From positions 7,998,001-8,062,000 of the forward strand of contig NZ_CP108938.1 of NCBI RefSeq assembly GCF_036347135.1: a DNA stretch of 64,000 nt, given 5' to 3'. Below the pieces are notes generated by a model. The model searched no databases. It was not told where the DNA came from and saw nothing but the letters and a program-made list of their open reading frames with translations. Made by a program: the position numbers and the translations under genes. The stretch is from Streptomyces sp. NBC_00775. GTDB lineage: Bacteria; Actinomycetota; Actinomycetes; Streptomycetales; Streptomycetaceae. This document shows, piece by piece, positions 43,977 to 56,536 of the stretch; the first letter of the stretch is position 1; every line of letters begins with the position of its first letter.

Positions 43977-45136
43977 GCTGTTCCCGTCAACGCCGCGTAC
44001 GCCGACGCGTGGGCCCGGTGGCGTCGTACATCCCGTTCGAAGATCTCGCGGGTCACCTCCGTGAGCGTCCTCGCCGGGGCGTCCAGGTCGAGGCGGCTCG
44101 ACTCCGCCACCGTCTTGGCCCAGTCGTGCGGGACCTCGGAGCCGAGGGCGCCGGCGAGGGCGCCGGACATGGTGGCGATGGAGTCGCAGTCGCGGCCGTA
44201 GTTGACCGAGCCGAGGACCGCGTGCCGGTAGTCGCCGGATGCCACCGTCAACATGCCCAGGGCGATGGGGAGTTCCTCGATCGAGTGCAGGCGGGAAGGG
44301 CGGCGGGCGCCGAGGGAGGGGGAGCGGTAGTCGGGGCCGACCGTGTCGTAGGGGGCCACCGCCTCCCGCAGCGGGACCAGCGCCGACTCGAAGTCCGTGT
44401 GCCGGGCGGCGACTTCGCAGACCGCCTCGATGGCCGAGCGTGTGCCGTCCTTCGCCAGGGCCAGGCAGGCGGCCACGACGGAGTCCGGGGTCGCCCCGGG
44501 CGCGCACGCCGCCGCCACCCCCGCCGCGAAGACGCCCGCCGCCTCGCGGCCGTACGACGACTGGTGGGCGCCCGCGATGTCGAGCGCCTCGGTGTAGGCG
44601 CCGGCCGGGTTGGCCGCGTTGACCAGGCCGACCGGGGCCATGTACATCGCGGCACCGCAGTTGACGATGTTGCCGGTGCCCGCCTCTCGGGGGTCCACAT
44701 GGCCGTAGTGGAGGCGGGCCACCAGCCATTTCTCCGCGAGGAAGATCCGCTGGAGGGGGAGGGCCTCGGCCTCCAGTTCGGGGATCCAGCGGGGGGTGCC
44801 CATGAGGTCGGGGACGAGGTGCTCGGCGACGGCGTACGCGTCGAGGTGGTCGCGGACGGTGGCGTACACCCGTACCAGCGCATGGGTCATCAAGGTGTCG
44901 TCGGTGACGTGCCCGTCGCCCTTGTGGTACGGGGCGATGGGGCGGGCCGTACGCCAGCCGTCGCCGTTCCAGGGGCCGACGATGCCGTGTACGCGGCCGC
45001 CGTGACGTTCGGTGATCTGCTCGGGGGAGTACCCCTCGACGGGGCCGCCGAGCGCGTCGCCGACGGCGGCTCCGACGAGGGCTCCGGTGATCCGTTCGTC
45101 GAGGGTGGATCCTGTTCCTTCTCCTTTGGGCGTCAT
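43964..45136 (-). CDS. ADP-ribosylglycohydrolase family protein (ARH-2)
   Basis: 390 residues. All motifs are complete: N-terminal ITGALVGAAVGDALGGPVEGY, metal site DGHVTDDTLMTHALVRVY, a middle CGAAMYMAPVGLVNAANPAGAY, and C-terminal NYGRDCDSIATMSGALAGALG with both Asp ligands. This is the most canonical of the four paralogues and should be an active glycohydrolase. A clean gap of 7 bases separates it from the next gene upstream. The C-terminal ~50 residues after PHDWAKTVAESS are helical. Confidence 0.93.
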   Translation of the reverse strand: MTPKGEGTGSTLDERITGALVGAAVGDALGGPVEGYSPEQITERHGGRVHGIVGPWNGDGWRTARPIAPYHKGDGHVTDDTLMTHALVRVYATVRDHLDAYAVAEHLVPDLMGTPRWIPELEAEALPLQRIFLAEKWLVARLHYGHVDPREAGTGNIVNCGAAMYMAPVGLVNAANPAGAYTEALDIAGAHQSSYGREAAGVFAAGVAAACAPGATPDSVVAACLALAKDGTRSAIEAVCEVAARHTDFESALVPLREAVAPYDTVGPDYRSPSLGARRPSRLHSIEELPIALGMLTVASGDYRHAVLGSVNYGRDCDSIATMSGALAGALGSEVPHDWAKTVAESSRLDLDAPARTLTEVTREIFERDVRRHRAHASAYAALTGTACSD

Positions 45137-45143
45137 GCCCGAA

Positions 45144-46790
45144 TCATCCCTCTGGGGTGGCCAGTTCCGTGGCTTCCAGGAGGTCGGCGAGTCCGATGAG
45201 ATCCGTACCGGTGAGGCGGGGGAGCGCGCAGCCGGACAGCGTGCGGCAGGCGTCGCGCCAGGCGGCGGGGATCGTGGCGCCGCCGCCGAGCGCGCCGGTG
45301 AGTGCTCCGGCGAGAGCCGGGGCGGAGTCGGCGACGCGGGACAGACACGCGGCGGCGGGTACCGCTTCCGCGATCCGGCCCTGCGCGGCGGTGGCGAGGG
45401 CGAGGGCGACGGGGACGGTTTCGGCGGCCGCGATGCCATAGCTGTAGACATGGTCGACGATCTGATGTTCCAACAAGGGGACGAGAGCGAAGGTGCCCTC
45501 GCTCTCGCGGGCGAGCCGCAGCGCGTGCCGGGTGTTGCGGCCGATCTCCGTCGATGCGGGGAGTTCGGCCAGGGCGGCGTTCACGCAGGCGTCGACGTCG
45601 GCTCCGGCGAGGGCGAGCGACACCGCCGCGGCCATGGCACGGGCGCCGTGCACGCCGTCGCCGTCCTGGGTGTAGCGGGCATCGAACTCGGCGAGTTCCG
45701 CGGCGAGTCGGGGGTCGCCCGGGTGGGCCACCGCCAGCACGCAGGCCCGTACGCAGGCCGCGTCGTCGAAGTAGTGCGGGTTGTCGTGGCCGGTCGCGGG
45801 CGGGCGCAGACCGGTGGCCAGGTTGCCGAGTCCGGCCCGTACGGAGATACGGGCGCGCAGCGGGAGCAGCGCGGACTCGACCTCGGGGGCGCGCTCGGCT
45901 GCCGCGGCGACCTCGCTGGCGATGGCGTTCCACGACAGGTCGATGGACGCCCGCATCCGCCGCTCCCGGCTCAGGTCCCCGAGCGCGGCGCCCTCCCCGG
46001 CCCGCAGCACGGCCTCCGCCGCGAACGCCGCCCACTCCGCGTCGTCCGACGGGCCGAGCCGCAGCGGCTCCGGCGGCTGGTTCAGCGCGATCGGCACGGG
46101 CAGCGTCGTCGTCGCGTTCTGCTCCGCGAAGGTGTCCAGCTCCCGCGTCAGCCGCCGCGTCCACTCGGGCATCCGCGCGGCACGGTGCCGCGCGGCGGGC
46201 CAGCCGGCGGCGTCCCCCGCGGCCAGCCCGAGCAGAAGCCCCTCGATCCGACGGAGTCGCGTGCGCGGGGGCGCCTCCGCGCGGGGGTCTGTGAGGGCGG
46301 GCACCTCCGTGCGGGGGTCTGTGGAGGTGGGTGTCTCCGTGCGGGGGTCCGTGAGGGTGGGTGCCTCCATGCGGGGCGCTGCCGCGACGGGCGTCGCCGT
46401 GCGGGGGGCTGCCGCATCGGGCGGCACCGTGCTGAGCGCTCCCGCGAGAGGCTCCTCCGCGCTGGACAGCTTCGTGCCGGGCGCTGCCGCGAGGGGCGCC
46501 GCCGTGCCGGGCGGCTCCGTGGCAGGCGTCGCCGTGAGGGGTTGCTCCTCAGTGCCGGGTGGCTCGGTGAGGAGGGCTGCCGTGAGGGGTTGCTCCTCAG
46601 TGCCGGGCCCTGTCGTGCCGAGTGGCTCGGTGAGGAGGGTGGGCATGAGGGGCTGCTCCTCCGTGCCCTCCGTGCCAGGTGTCTCCGTGAGGAGGGTCGC
46701 CGAAACGGCCTCCCCCGCAGGGGTGGCCCCCGCGCCGGCTCCCTCGCCCGTGCCCTCTCCGGGCTCGTCTCCGACCAGGCCGGGCCTCAC
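45144..46790 (-). CDS. divergent ADP-ribosylglycohydrolase-like protein with repetitive N-terminus (ARH-3)
   Basis: 548 residues from GTG 46790, overlapping ARH-4 as GTGA. Residues 1-~175 are low-complexity, Pro/Thr/Glu/Ala-rich and repetitive: GTEEQPL.. and LLTEPPGT units several times, then TDPRTE units. The ARH domain follows: RRIEGLLLGLAAGDAAGWPAARH, then GPSDDAEWAAFAAEAVL in place of TDDT. The C-terminal metal motif is degraded: LSRVADSAPALAGALTG where ARH-4 has MGRDADTTAAVAGALAG, so one Asp ligand has become Val. Probably weakly active or non-enzymatic; it may act as a scaffold or sensor for its partners. Confidence 0.85.
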   Translation of the reverse strand: MRPGLVGDEPGEGTGEGAGAGATPAGEAVSATLLTETPGTEGTEEQPLMPTLLTEPLGTTGPGTEEQPLTAALLTEPPGTEEQPLTATPATEPPGTAAPLAAAPGTKLSSAEEPLAGALSTVPPDAAAPRTATPVAAAPRMEAPTLTDPRTETPTSTDPRTEVPALTDPRAEAPPRTRLRRIEGLLLGLAAGDAAGWPAARHRAARMPEWTRRLTRELDTFAEQNATTTLPVPIALNQPPEPLRLGPSDDAEWAAFAAEAVLRAGEGAALGDLSRERRMRASIDLSWNAIASEVAAAAERAPEVESALLPLRARISVRAGLGNLATGLRPPATGHDNPHYFDDAACVRACVLAVAHPGDPRLAAELAEFDARYTQDGDGVHGARAMAAAVSLALAGADVDACVNAALAELPASTEIGRNTRHALRLARESEGTFALVPLLEHQIVDHVYSYGIAAAETVPVALALATAAQGRIAEAVPAAACLSRVADSAPALAGALTGALGGGATIPAAWRDACRTLSGCALPRLTGTDLIGLADLLEATELATPEG

Positions 46791-48028
46791 GGTCGTACCT
46801 CGTCGTCATCGGCGGCGAGGACGTACGCGTCGGCGTAGGGAAGCGCGTTCGCGTCCGTGTCGGGAAACGCGTGGGGAGGCGCGTAGGGCAGTGCGTACGC
46901 ATCAGGGTGGGGCAGTGCGTACGCGTCCGGGGCGGGGAGGGACCACTCGCCGCCCGGATCTCGTACGAACCCACCCGCGCCCCCACCCCTGCCCGCACCT
47001 CGGGTGCGTCTCCCGGCCCCCCACTTCCCGTCGTCCCCCGGCGTCAGCAGGTCCGCCACGTCCAGTACGTGGTGGCCTTCCATCGAGGGGAGGCAGCTGC
47101 CCCGGGCCGGGCCGATGGCCGCTGCCCAGGCGGCCGGGATCGACGAGGCGCCGTGTGTCGCGCCGGCCAGGGCGCCCGCGACCGCCGCCGTCGTGTCGGC
47201 GTCGCGGCCCATGTTCACGGCGGTGAGCACGGACTCGGTGAAGGCGCCGTCGGCGGCCGCGTAGGCGCCGAAGGCGAGGGCGACGGCCTCGGGGGCGAGG
47301 TCGGTCCACGGGTAGCCGCCGATGACGACGGCCGAGCGGACCGCGCGCTCGCCCCGGTGGGCCACCGCGACCGCCCGGCGCAGGGAGCGGGCCGTCCAGG
47401 AGTCGTCCGGGATCACCGCGAGCGCGGAGGCGACCACCGCGATCGTGGGGGCGCCCGCCATCGCCGCCGCGACGCCCGCGGCGACCGCCTGGCCGCCGTA
47501 GATGCCCTCCCCGTCATGGCTCACCGAGCCGTCGATGGCGACCAGCCTCGCGGCTTCCGCCGGGCGGCCGGCCGCGAAGACGCCGAAGGGGGCCGCGCGC
47601 ATGGCCAGGCCGTCACTCCAGGCGTGCCGGTGCTGAGCCGAGATCGGCGCCGCAAGGCCCCGGCGCAGGTTCTCCAGCGTGCCGCGCTCGCTGAAGCCCG
47701 CACCCTTGAACGGGCCCTCGTCGCGGTCCGCGATCCACTGGTGCCAGGCCGACTCGACATGGGCCACGGTGAGCGCCGAGCCGTGCCGGGCCAGCAGCAG
47801 CCCCGAGAAGATCGCGTACTCGGTGTCGTCCGTCCCGGCCGGGTGCTCGGCGACGTACCCCGTGATCCGTCCCCACTTCGCACGGATCTCCGACGGCTTC
47901 ATGTTCTCGGCGGGCGCGCCCAGCGCGTCCCCGACGGCGAGTCCGAGCAGCGCGCCGCGCGCCCGTTCGCGGAGATCGGCGGCGTCCCCGGGCGCCGGGA
48001 CCGAGGGAATGCAGGCGATGGAAGCCAT
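46787..48028 (-). CDS. ADP-ribosylglycohydrolase family protein (ARH-4)
   Basis: 413 residues; ATG 48028 has GAGGAGAG upstream, so this is the first gene of the operon. Complete motifs: RGALLGLAVGDALGAPAEN, AGTDDTEYAIFSGLLLARHG, GSVSHDGEGIYGGQAVAAGVAAAM, and MGRDADTTAAVAGALAGATHG. Residues ~355-413 are a tail with repeated DAYALP-like units (DAYALPHPDAYALPYAP..DANALPYADAYVLA) ending in an acidic stretch, an unusual addition likely disordered. An active glycohydrolase is expected; substrate unknown. Confidence 0.92.
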   Translation of the reverse strand: MASIACIPSVPAPGDAADLRERARGALLGLAVGDALGAPAENMKPSEIRAKWGRITGYVAEHPAGTDDTEYAIFSGLLLARHGSALTVAHVESAWHQWIADRDEGPFKGAGFSERGTLENLRRGLAAPISAQHRHAWSDGLAMRAAPFGVFAAGRPAEAARLVAIDGSVSHDGEGIYGGQAVAAGVAAAMAGAPTIAVVASALAVIPDDSWTARSLRRAVAVAHRGERAVRSAVVIGGYPWTDLAPEAVALAFGAYAAADGAFTESVLTAVNMGRDADTTAAVAGALAGATHGASSIPAAWAAAIGPARGSCLPSMEGHHVLDVADLLTPGDDGKWGAGRRTRGAGRGGGAGGFVRDPGGEWSLPAPDAYALPHPDAYALPYAPPHAFPDTDANALPYADAYVLAADDDEVRP

Positions 48029-48192
48029 ACGTGCCTCTCCTCTCGGGGCCCCTGCCAGTGCGCGGAACCGAGCGCGCGGAACCCTTTGCGGATCTCTCCC
48101 ACATTGGCGGTTGACAGGAGCCTCGTGGGCCTCACTGTCACCCGGTCGACATCTGTGCAGGCAATCGCACGGATGAGCGTAATCCGGTAAAG

Positions 48193-48294
48193 GTGCAGGT
48201 TAGCCCAGCCTTTCCTTGCTGGCGGGAGCGAAATGAAAGGCGTAAGTTCAGCGTTGTCGAATAGTGGAACTTGTCTAAAGTTAGCCTTACCTTA
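48193..48294 (+). promoter_or_regulatory. iron-box-like sites and promoter of VIT gene
   Basis: TAAAGTTAGCCTTACCTTA at 48276-48294 matches the reverse complement of the DmdR/IdeR iron-box consensus TTAGGTTAGGCTAACCTAA at 15 of 19 positions. A weaker match (12 of 19) lies at 48193-48211. TTGTCG (48254) and TAAAGT (48276), 16 bases apart, form a plausible promoter overlapped by the stronger box, so iron-loaded regulator would repress. Confidence 0.55.
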
Positions 48295-48311
48295 GAGCCC
48301 TGGGGGACCCG

Positions 48312-49043
48312 ATGGCCATCATCGAGATCGAAGCGACACTGCACGAGGCGCACCGCGACAACCACACCCACCGGGATGTGAACGGCGGATGGCTGCGCCC
48401 GGCCGTGTTCGGCGCGATGGACGGGCTCGTGTCGAACCTCGCCCTGATGACCGGCGTCGCCGGCGGGTCCGTCTCCCATCAGACGATCGTCATCACCGGG
48501 CTCGCGGGCCTCGCCGCGGGCGCCTTCTCCATGGCCGCCGGCGAGTACACCTCCGTCGCCTCGCAGCGCGAACTCGTCGAGGCCGAACTCGACGTCGAGC
48601 GACGGGAGTTGCGCAAGCATCCCCAGGACGAGGAGCGCGAGCTCGCCGAGCTCTACCAGTCCCGCGGTGTCGAGCCCGAGCTGGCGCGGGAGGTCGCCAG
48701 GCAGCTGTCCCGCGACCCCGAGCAGGCCCTGGAGATCCATGCCCGCGAGGAGCTGGGCATAGACCCCGGCGACCTGCCTTCCCCGACCGTCGCCGCCTTG
48801 TCCAGCTTCGGCTCCTTCGCGCTCGGCGCCCTGCTCCCCGTCCTGCCGTTCCTGCTGGGTGCGACCGCCCTGTGGCCCGCGCTGCTGCTCGCGCTGATCG
48901 GGCTCTTCGCGTGCGGCGCGGTGGTGGCGAAGGTGACCGCGCGGTCCTGGTGGTTCAGCGGGATCCGGCAGCTCGCTCTGGGTGGTGCGGCGGCGGGTGT
49001 GACGTACGTCCTGGGCAGCTTGTTCGGTGGCGCCGTAGGATGA
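48312..49043 (+). CDS. VIT1/CCC1-family transporter
   Basis: 243 residues, ATG 48312. Vacuolar-iron-transporter family: membrane exchangers of Fe2+/Mn2+. The first helix bears the family motif VFGAMDGLVSNLALMTGVAGG (Asp in TM1), then GLAAGAFSMAAGEYTSVASQREL (TM2 with the second signature). A charged cytoplasmic metal-binding-type insert (~residues 90-165, Glu-rich helices VEAELDVERRELRKHPQDEERELAELY) precedes TM3-5. Bacterial members handle iron or manganese detoxification. An iron-box-like site overlaps the promoter. Confidence 0.92.
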   Translation: MAIIEIEATLHEAHRDNHTHRDVNGGWLRPAVFGAMDGLVSNLALMTGVAGGSVSHQTIVITGLAGLAAGAFSMAAGEYTSVASQRELVEAELDVERRELRKHPQDEERELAELYQSRGVEPELAREVARQLSRDPEQALEIHAREELGIDPGDLPSPTVAALSSFGSFALGALLPVLPFLLGATALWPALLLALIGLFACGAVVAKVTARSWWFSGIRQLALGGAAAGVTYVLGSLFGGAVG

Positions 49044-49409
49044 TGCGCTGAGCACCTATGCAAGGGACTGCATAAGTAGCCGTTACTCGGCGGTTTCGAT
49101 TGCTTAACCACCGGGCATGAGCCGTAAGCGCTGTGGGCAATGAGGCCTGCACGCACCACTCGCGGTGGGCGACGAAGCCTGCCGCGAACCGGGCCGACGG
49201 TCACTGATCTGTCCGCTTAGGTCCCTTACCTTCCACCGCCGAGCGCGGTACCCCCGCCGTGACCCCGCGGTGTCCGCATGTTGGAACGGTGTATCCAGTT
49301 ACCGGGAATCGCTCCATCATGTAACCTGCACGAAATTTTGCACCCCCAGCAGAGGGCCAACGTCGTCCCTCGGCAGATGTCATATGCCACGACGACGACG
49401 GGAGAGCCG
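49044..49409. other. 366-base intergenic region before gltB
   Basis: No gene is supported. It holds a short inverted repeat TATGCA-N6-TGCATA at 49057-49074, just after the VIT gene stop (weak terminator or protein site). A GlnR-like half-site lies at 49321-49336. The gltB frame is open from 49278, but the start at 49410 has the better RBS. Confidence 0.6.
49321..49336 (+). promoter_or_regulatory. GlnR-like half-site upstream of gltB
   Basis: GTAAC-CTGCAC-GAAAT matches one a/b half of the GlnR consensus gTnAC-n6-GaAAc. The second half at the expected spacing is not recognisable on either side (a GTTAC lies 23 bases upstream, one base off). It would sit ~75 bases before gltB. Confidence 0.35.
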
Positions 49410-53994
<4,585 letters not shown>

Positions 53995-54002
<8 letters not shown>

Positions 54003-55455
54003 TCCCAAGGGCTTTCTGAACCACGGCCGTGAGGTCGCCAAGTCCCGTCCCGTGGACGTGCGTCTCAAGGACTGGAACGAGGTCTACGTTCCGGGCTCGC
54101 TGCTCCCGATCATCTCCAAGCAGGCCAGCCGCTGTATGGACTGTGGCATCCCGTTCTGCCACAACGGCTGTCCGCTGGGGAACCTGATCCCCGAGTGGAA
54201 CGACTACGCGTACCGCGAGGACTGGTCCGCCGCGTCCGAGCGTCTGCACGCCACGAACAACTTCCCGGAGTTCACCGGCCGACTGTGCCCGGCCCCTTGT
54301 GAGTCCGCGTGTGTGCTGGGCATCAACCAGCCCGCCGTGACCATCAAGAACGTCGAGGTCTCGATCATCGACAAGGCGTGGGACACGGGCGATGTCGCCC
54401 CGCAGATCCCCGAGCGCCTGTCGGGCAAGACGGTGGCGGTCATCGGTTCCGGCCCCGCCGGTCTCGCCGCCGCCCAGCAGCTGACCCGGGCCGGACACAC
54501 GGTCGCCGTGTACGAGCGCGCCGACCGCATCGGCGGCCTGCTGCGCTACGGCATCCCCGAGTTCAAGATGGAGAAGCGGCACATCAACCGCCGTATCGAG
54601 CAGATGCGCGCGGAGGGCACCCGCTTCCGTACGGGCATCGAGATCGGCCGCGACCTCAAGGCGACGGACCTGCGCAAGCGGTACGACGCGGTCGTCATCG
54701 CCGCCGGTGCGACCACCGCCCGTGACCTCCCGGCCCCCGGCCGCGAGCTCAAGGGCATTCACCAGGCCATGGAGTACCTGCCGCTGGCCAACAAGGTCCA
54801 GGAGGGCGACTACGTGGCGCCCCCGATCACGGCCGAGGGCAAGCACGTCGTGGTCATCGGCGGCGGCGACACCGGCGCGGACTGCGTGGGCACCGCCCAC
54901 CGCCAGGGCGCGGCCTCGGTGACGCAGCTGGAGATCATGCCGCGACCGGGCGAGGAGCGGAACGCGGGCCAGCCCTGGCCGACGTTCCCGATGCTCTACA
55001 AGGTCACCTCCGCGCACGAGGAGGGCGGCGAGCGCGTCTACTCCGTCTCGACCACCCACTTCGAGGGCGACGAGGACGGCAACGTCCAGTGGCTGCACCT
55101 CGTCGAGGTCGAGTTCATCGACGGCAAGCTGACCCAGAAGCCGGGCACGGAGCGCAAGATCCCCGCCCAGCTGGTGACGCTGGCCATGGGCTTCACGGGC
55201 ACCGACGTCGAGAACGGCGTCGTCTCCCAGTTCGGCCTGGAGCTCGACGCCCGCGGCAACATCGCCCGCGACGCCGAGTTCGCGACCAACGTCCCCGGCG
55301 TGTACGTCGCCGGTGACGCTGGCCGAGGCCAGTCCCTCATCGTCTGGGCCATCGCGGAGGGCCGCTCGGCCGCCCGCGGGGTCGACCGCTTCCTCACGGG
55401 CGCGAGCGACCTGCCGGCCCCGATCCGCCCGACGGACCGCTCCCTGATGGTCTGA
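53995..55455 (+). CDS. gltD: glutamate synthase, small (beta) subunit
   Basis: 486 residues. Passes electrons from NADPH through FAD and two 4Fe-4S clusters to GltB. The N-terminal ferredoxin-like part has [23 protein letters not shown] and [15 protein letters not shown]. The FAD site is [21 protein letters not shown], the NADPH site is [23 protein letters not shown], and the second FAD contact is [23 protein letters not shown]. Length is typical. Translationally coupled to gltB. Confidence 0.96.
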
Positions 55456-55475
55456 CGCTCCACCCAACAAACGTC

Positions 55476-55493
55476 CCGTACAACGGCGTACGG
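55476..55493 (+). terminator. weak hairpin after gltD
   Basis: CCGTAC-N6-GTACGG, 20 bases after the gltD stop. Short, but the only inverted repeat near this end. Confidence 0.35.
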
Positions 55494-55588
55494 AACTGAA
55501 CGCGGCGCCTGCCTTGTCCCCGACCGGACTTTGGTGGGCGCCGTGGTGCGTCGTGCCTCCGGCGGTTGCGGGGGATGATCGCCTTAAG

Positions 55589-55619
55589 GGCTCGTCCTCA
55601 ATCGCCGGACGGGCTGGAA
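55589..55619. repeat. Streptomyces 'CGTCCTCAATCGCCGGACG' repeat
   Basis: CGTCCTCAATCGCCGGACGG in the convergent gap between gltD and the chitosanase gene is, as I recall, a very abundant short intergenic repeat of Streptomyces genomes, with an internal GTCC/GGAC pairing. No gene lies in the remaining ~210-base gap. Confidence 0.6.
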
Positions 55620-55667
55620 GGGGCCGGCCTGGGCTTGAAGGTGCGGCTATGGCCCTGCGCCGTGCTG

Positions 55668-56516
55668 CTACGGCACCTTGTACGTCTCCCCGTACACCTT
55701 CCACTCCAGCGGCGTACGCAGGTCCAGGTTGCCGTCGTACAAGAACTTCCGCTGGGCCGTGTCGATGCGGGTCGTGTCGTGGTGGGCGTGCTCGGACTTC
55801 ATGGCCGCCCGGCGGATGTCGAGGAAGATGTCGAGGTAGGCCTTCTCGGAGCCGCCCTCGGCGGGGGTGTCGGCCTGGGCCATGGCGCGGGTGCGCAGGC
55901 CGTAGAAGCCGGTCGCGCCGGTGCCCGGTCCGTGCATGACCATGGCGTCGTAGTAGATGAACTGGCCCAGCGTGCCGAGGCCGTCGTTTTTGGCGCGGCG
56001 GACCGCGGGGTCGAAGTAGACGCGGTCGCGCTCGGCGTCCTGGGCCGCGCGGAAGGCCGGCACCGAGGCCTCCTCGCGCCAGGCCGCGGGGAAGCCCGGG
56101 TCGAGGCCCTCGTGCGCGTCCGTGCCGTCGACCTTGCGCAGGGCGGGGAGATAGCGGGCGAGGCCGTTGCCCGGGTGGTCCTTCGTGTAGTGCTCCACCA
56201 GGACGAGCAGGTCGTGGGTGCCAGTGCAGAAGCCGATGAGGCCCGCCGTGTAGCCCTGGCCGTCGCCGATGTCCTCGATGTAGGAGTAGGCGCTGCGCCA
56301 GTCCAGCGTGGAGTTCTCGGCGCTCGCCACGATCTGCTGGGCCAGTTCCTTCTTGTCGGGCGCGGCAAGGCCCTCGGCGTCCGTGCGCTCGGCGTCCTGG
56401 CGGGCCCCCGGGTGCCCGGCGGCCTCGTCCGCGCCCGAGGGCCCGGGGGTGAAGAAGTAGACCGCCGCCGCGACGAGGGGGAGGACCGCGAGCAGCAGGA
56501 GACGACCTCGTTTCAT
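55668..56516 (-). CDS. secreted chitosanase, GH46
   Basis: 282 residues. Hydrolyses chitosan outside the cell. Starts with a signal/anchor (KRGRLLLLAVLPLVAAAVYFF), a linker to ~residue 53, then the GH46 domain: VASAENSTLDWRSAYSYIEDIGDGQGYTAGLIGFCTGTHD. By comparison with the Streptomyces N174 enzyme, Glu67 is the acid and Asp85 the nucleophile-activating residue, both present. Downstream blocks GQFIYYDAMVMHGPG and RKFLYDGNLDLRTPLEWKVYGETY match the family end. Twenty bases after the rhomboid gene, so possibly co-transcribed. Confidence 0.93.
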   Translation of the reverse strand: MKRGRLLLLAVLPLVAAAVYFFTPGPSGADEAAGHPGARQDAERTDAEGLAAPDKKELAQQIVASAENSTLDWRSAYSYIEDIGDGQGYTAGLIGFCTGTHDLLVLVEHYTKDHPGNGLARYLPALRKVDGTDAHEGLDPGFPAAWREEASVPAFRAAQDAERDRVYFDPAVRRAKNDGLGTLGQFIYYDAMVMHGPGTGATGFYGLRTRAMAQADTPAEGGSEKAYLDIFLDIRRAAMKSEHAHHDTTRIDTAQRKFLYDGNLDLRTPLEWKVYGETYKVP

Positions 56517-56536
56517 GGGCCCAGCGTAGGGATCGG

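Noticed and set aside
55526..55541. CGGACTTTGGTGGG resembling a DevR box after gltD
   Set aside because: It lies between convergent gene ends with no downstream promoter target, and matches only part of the consensus.
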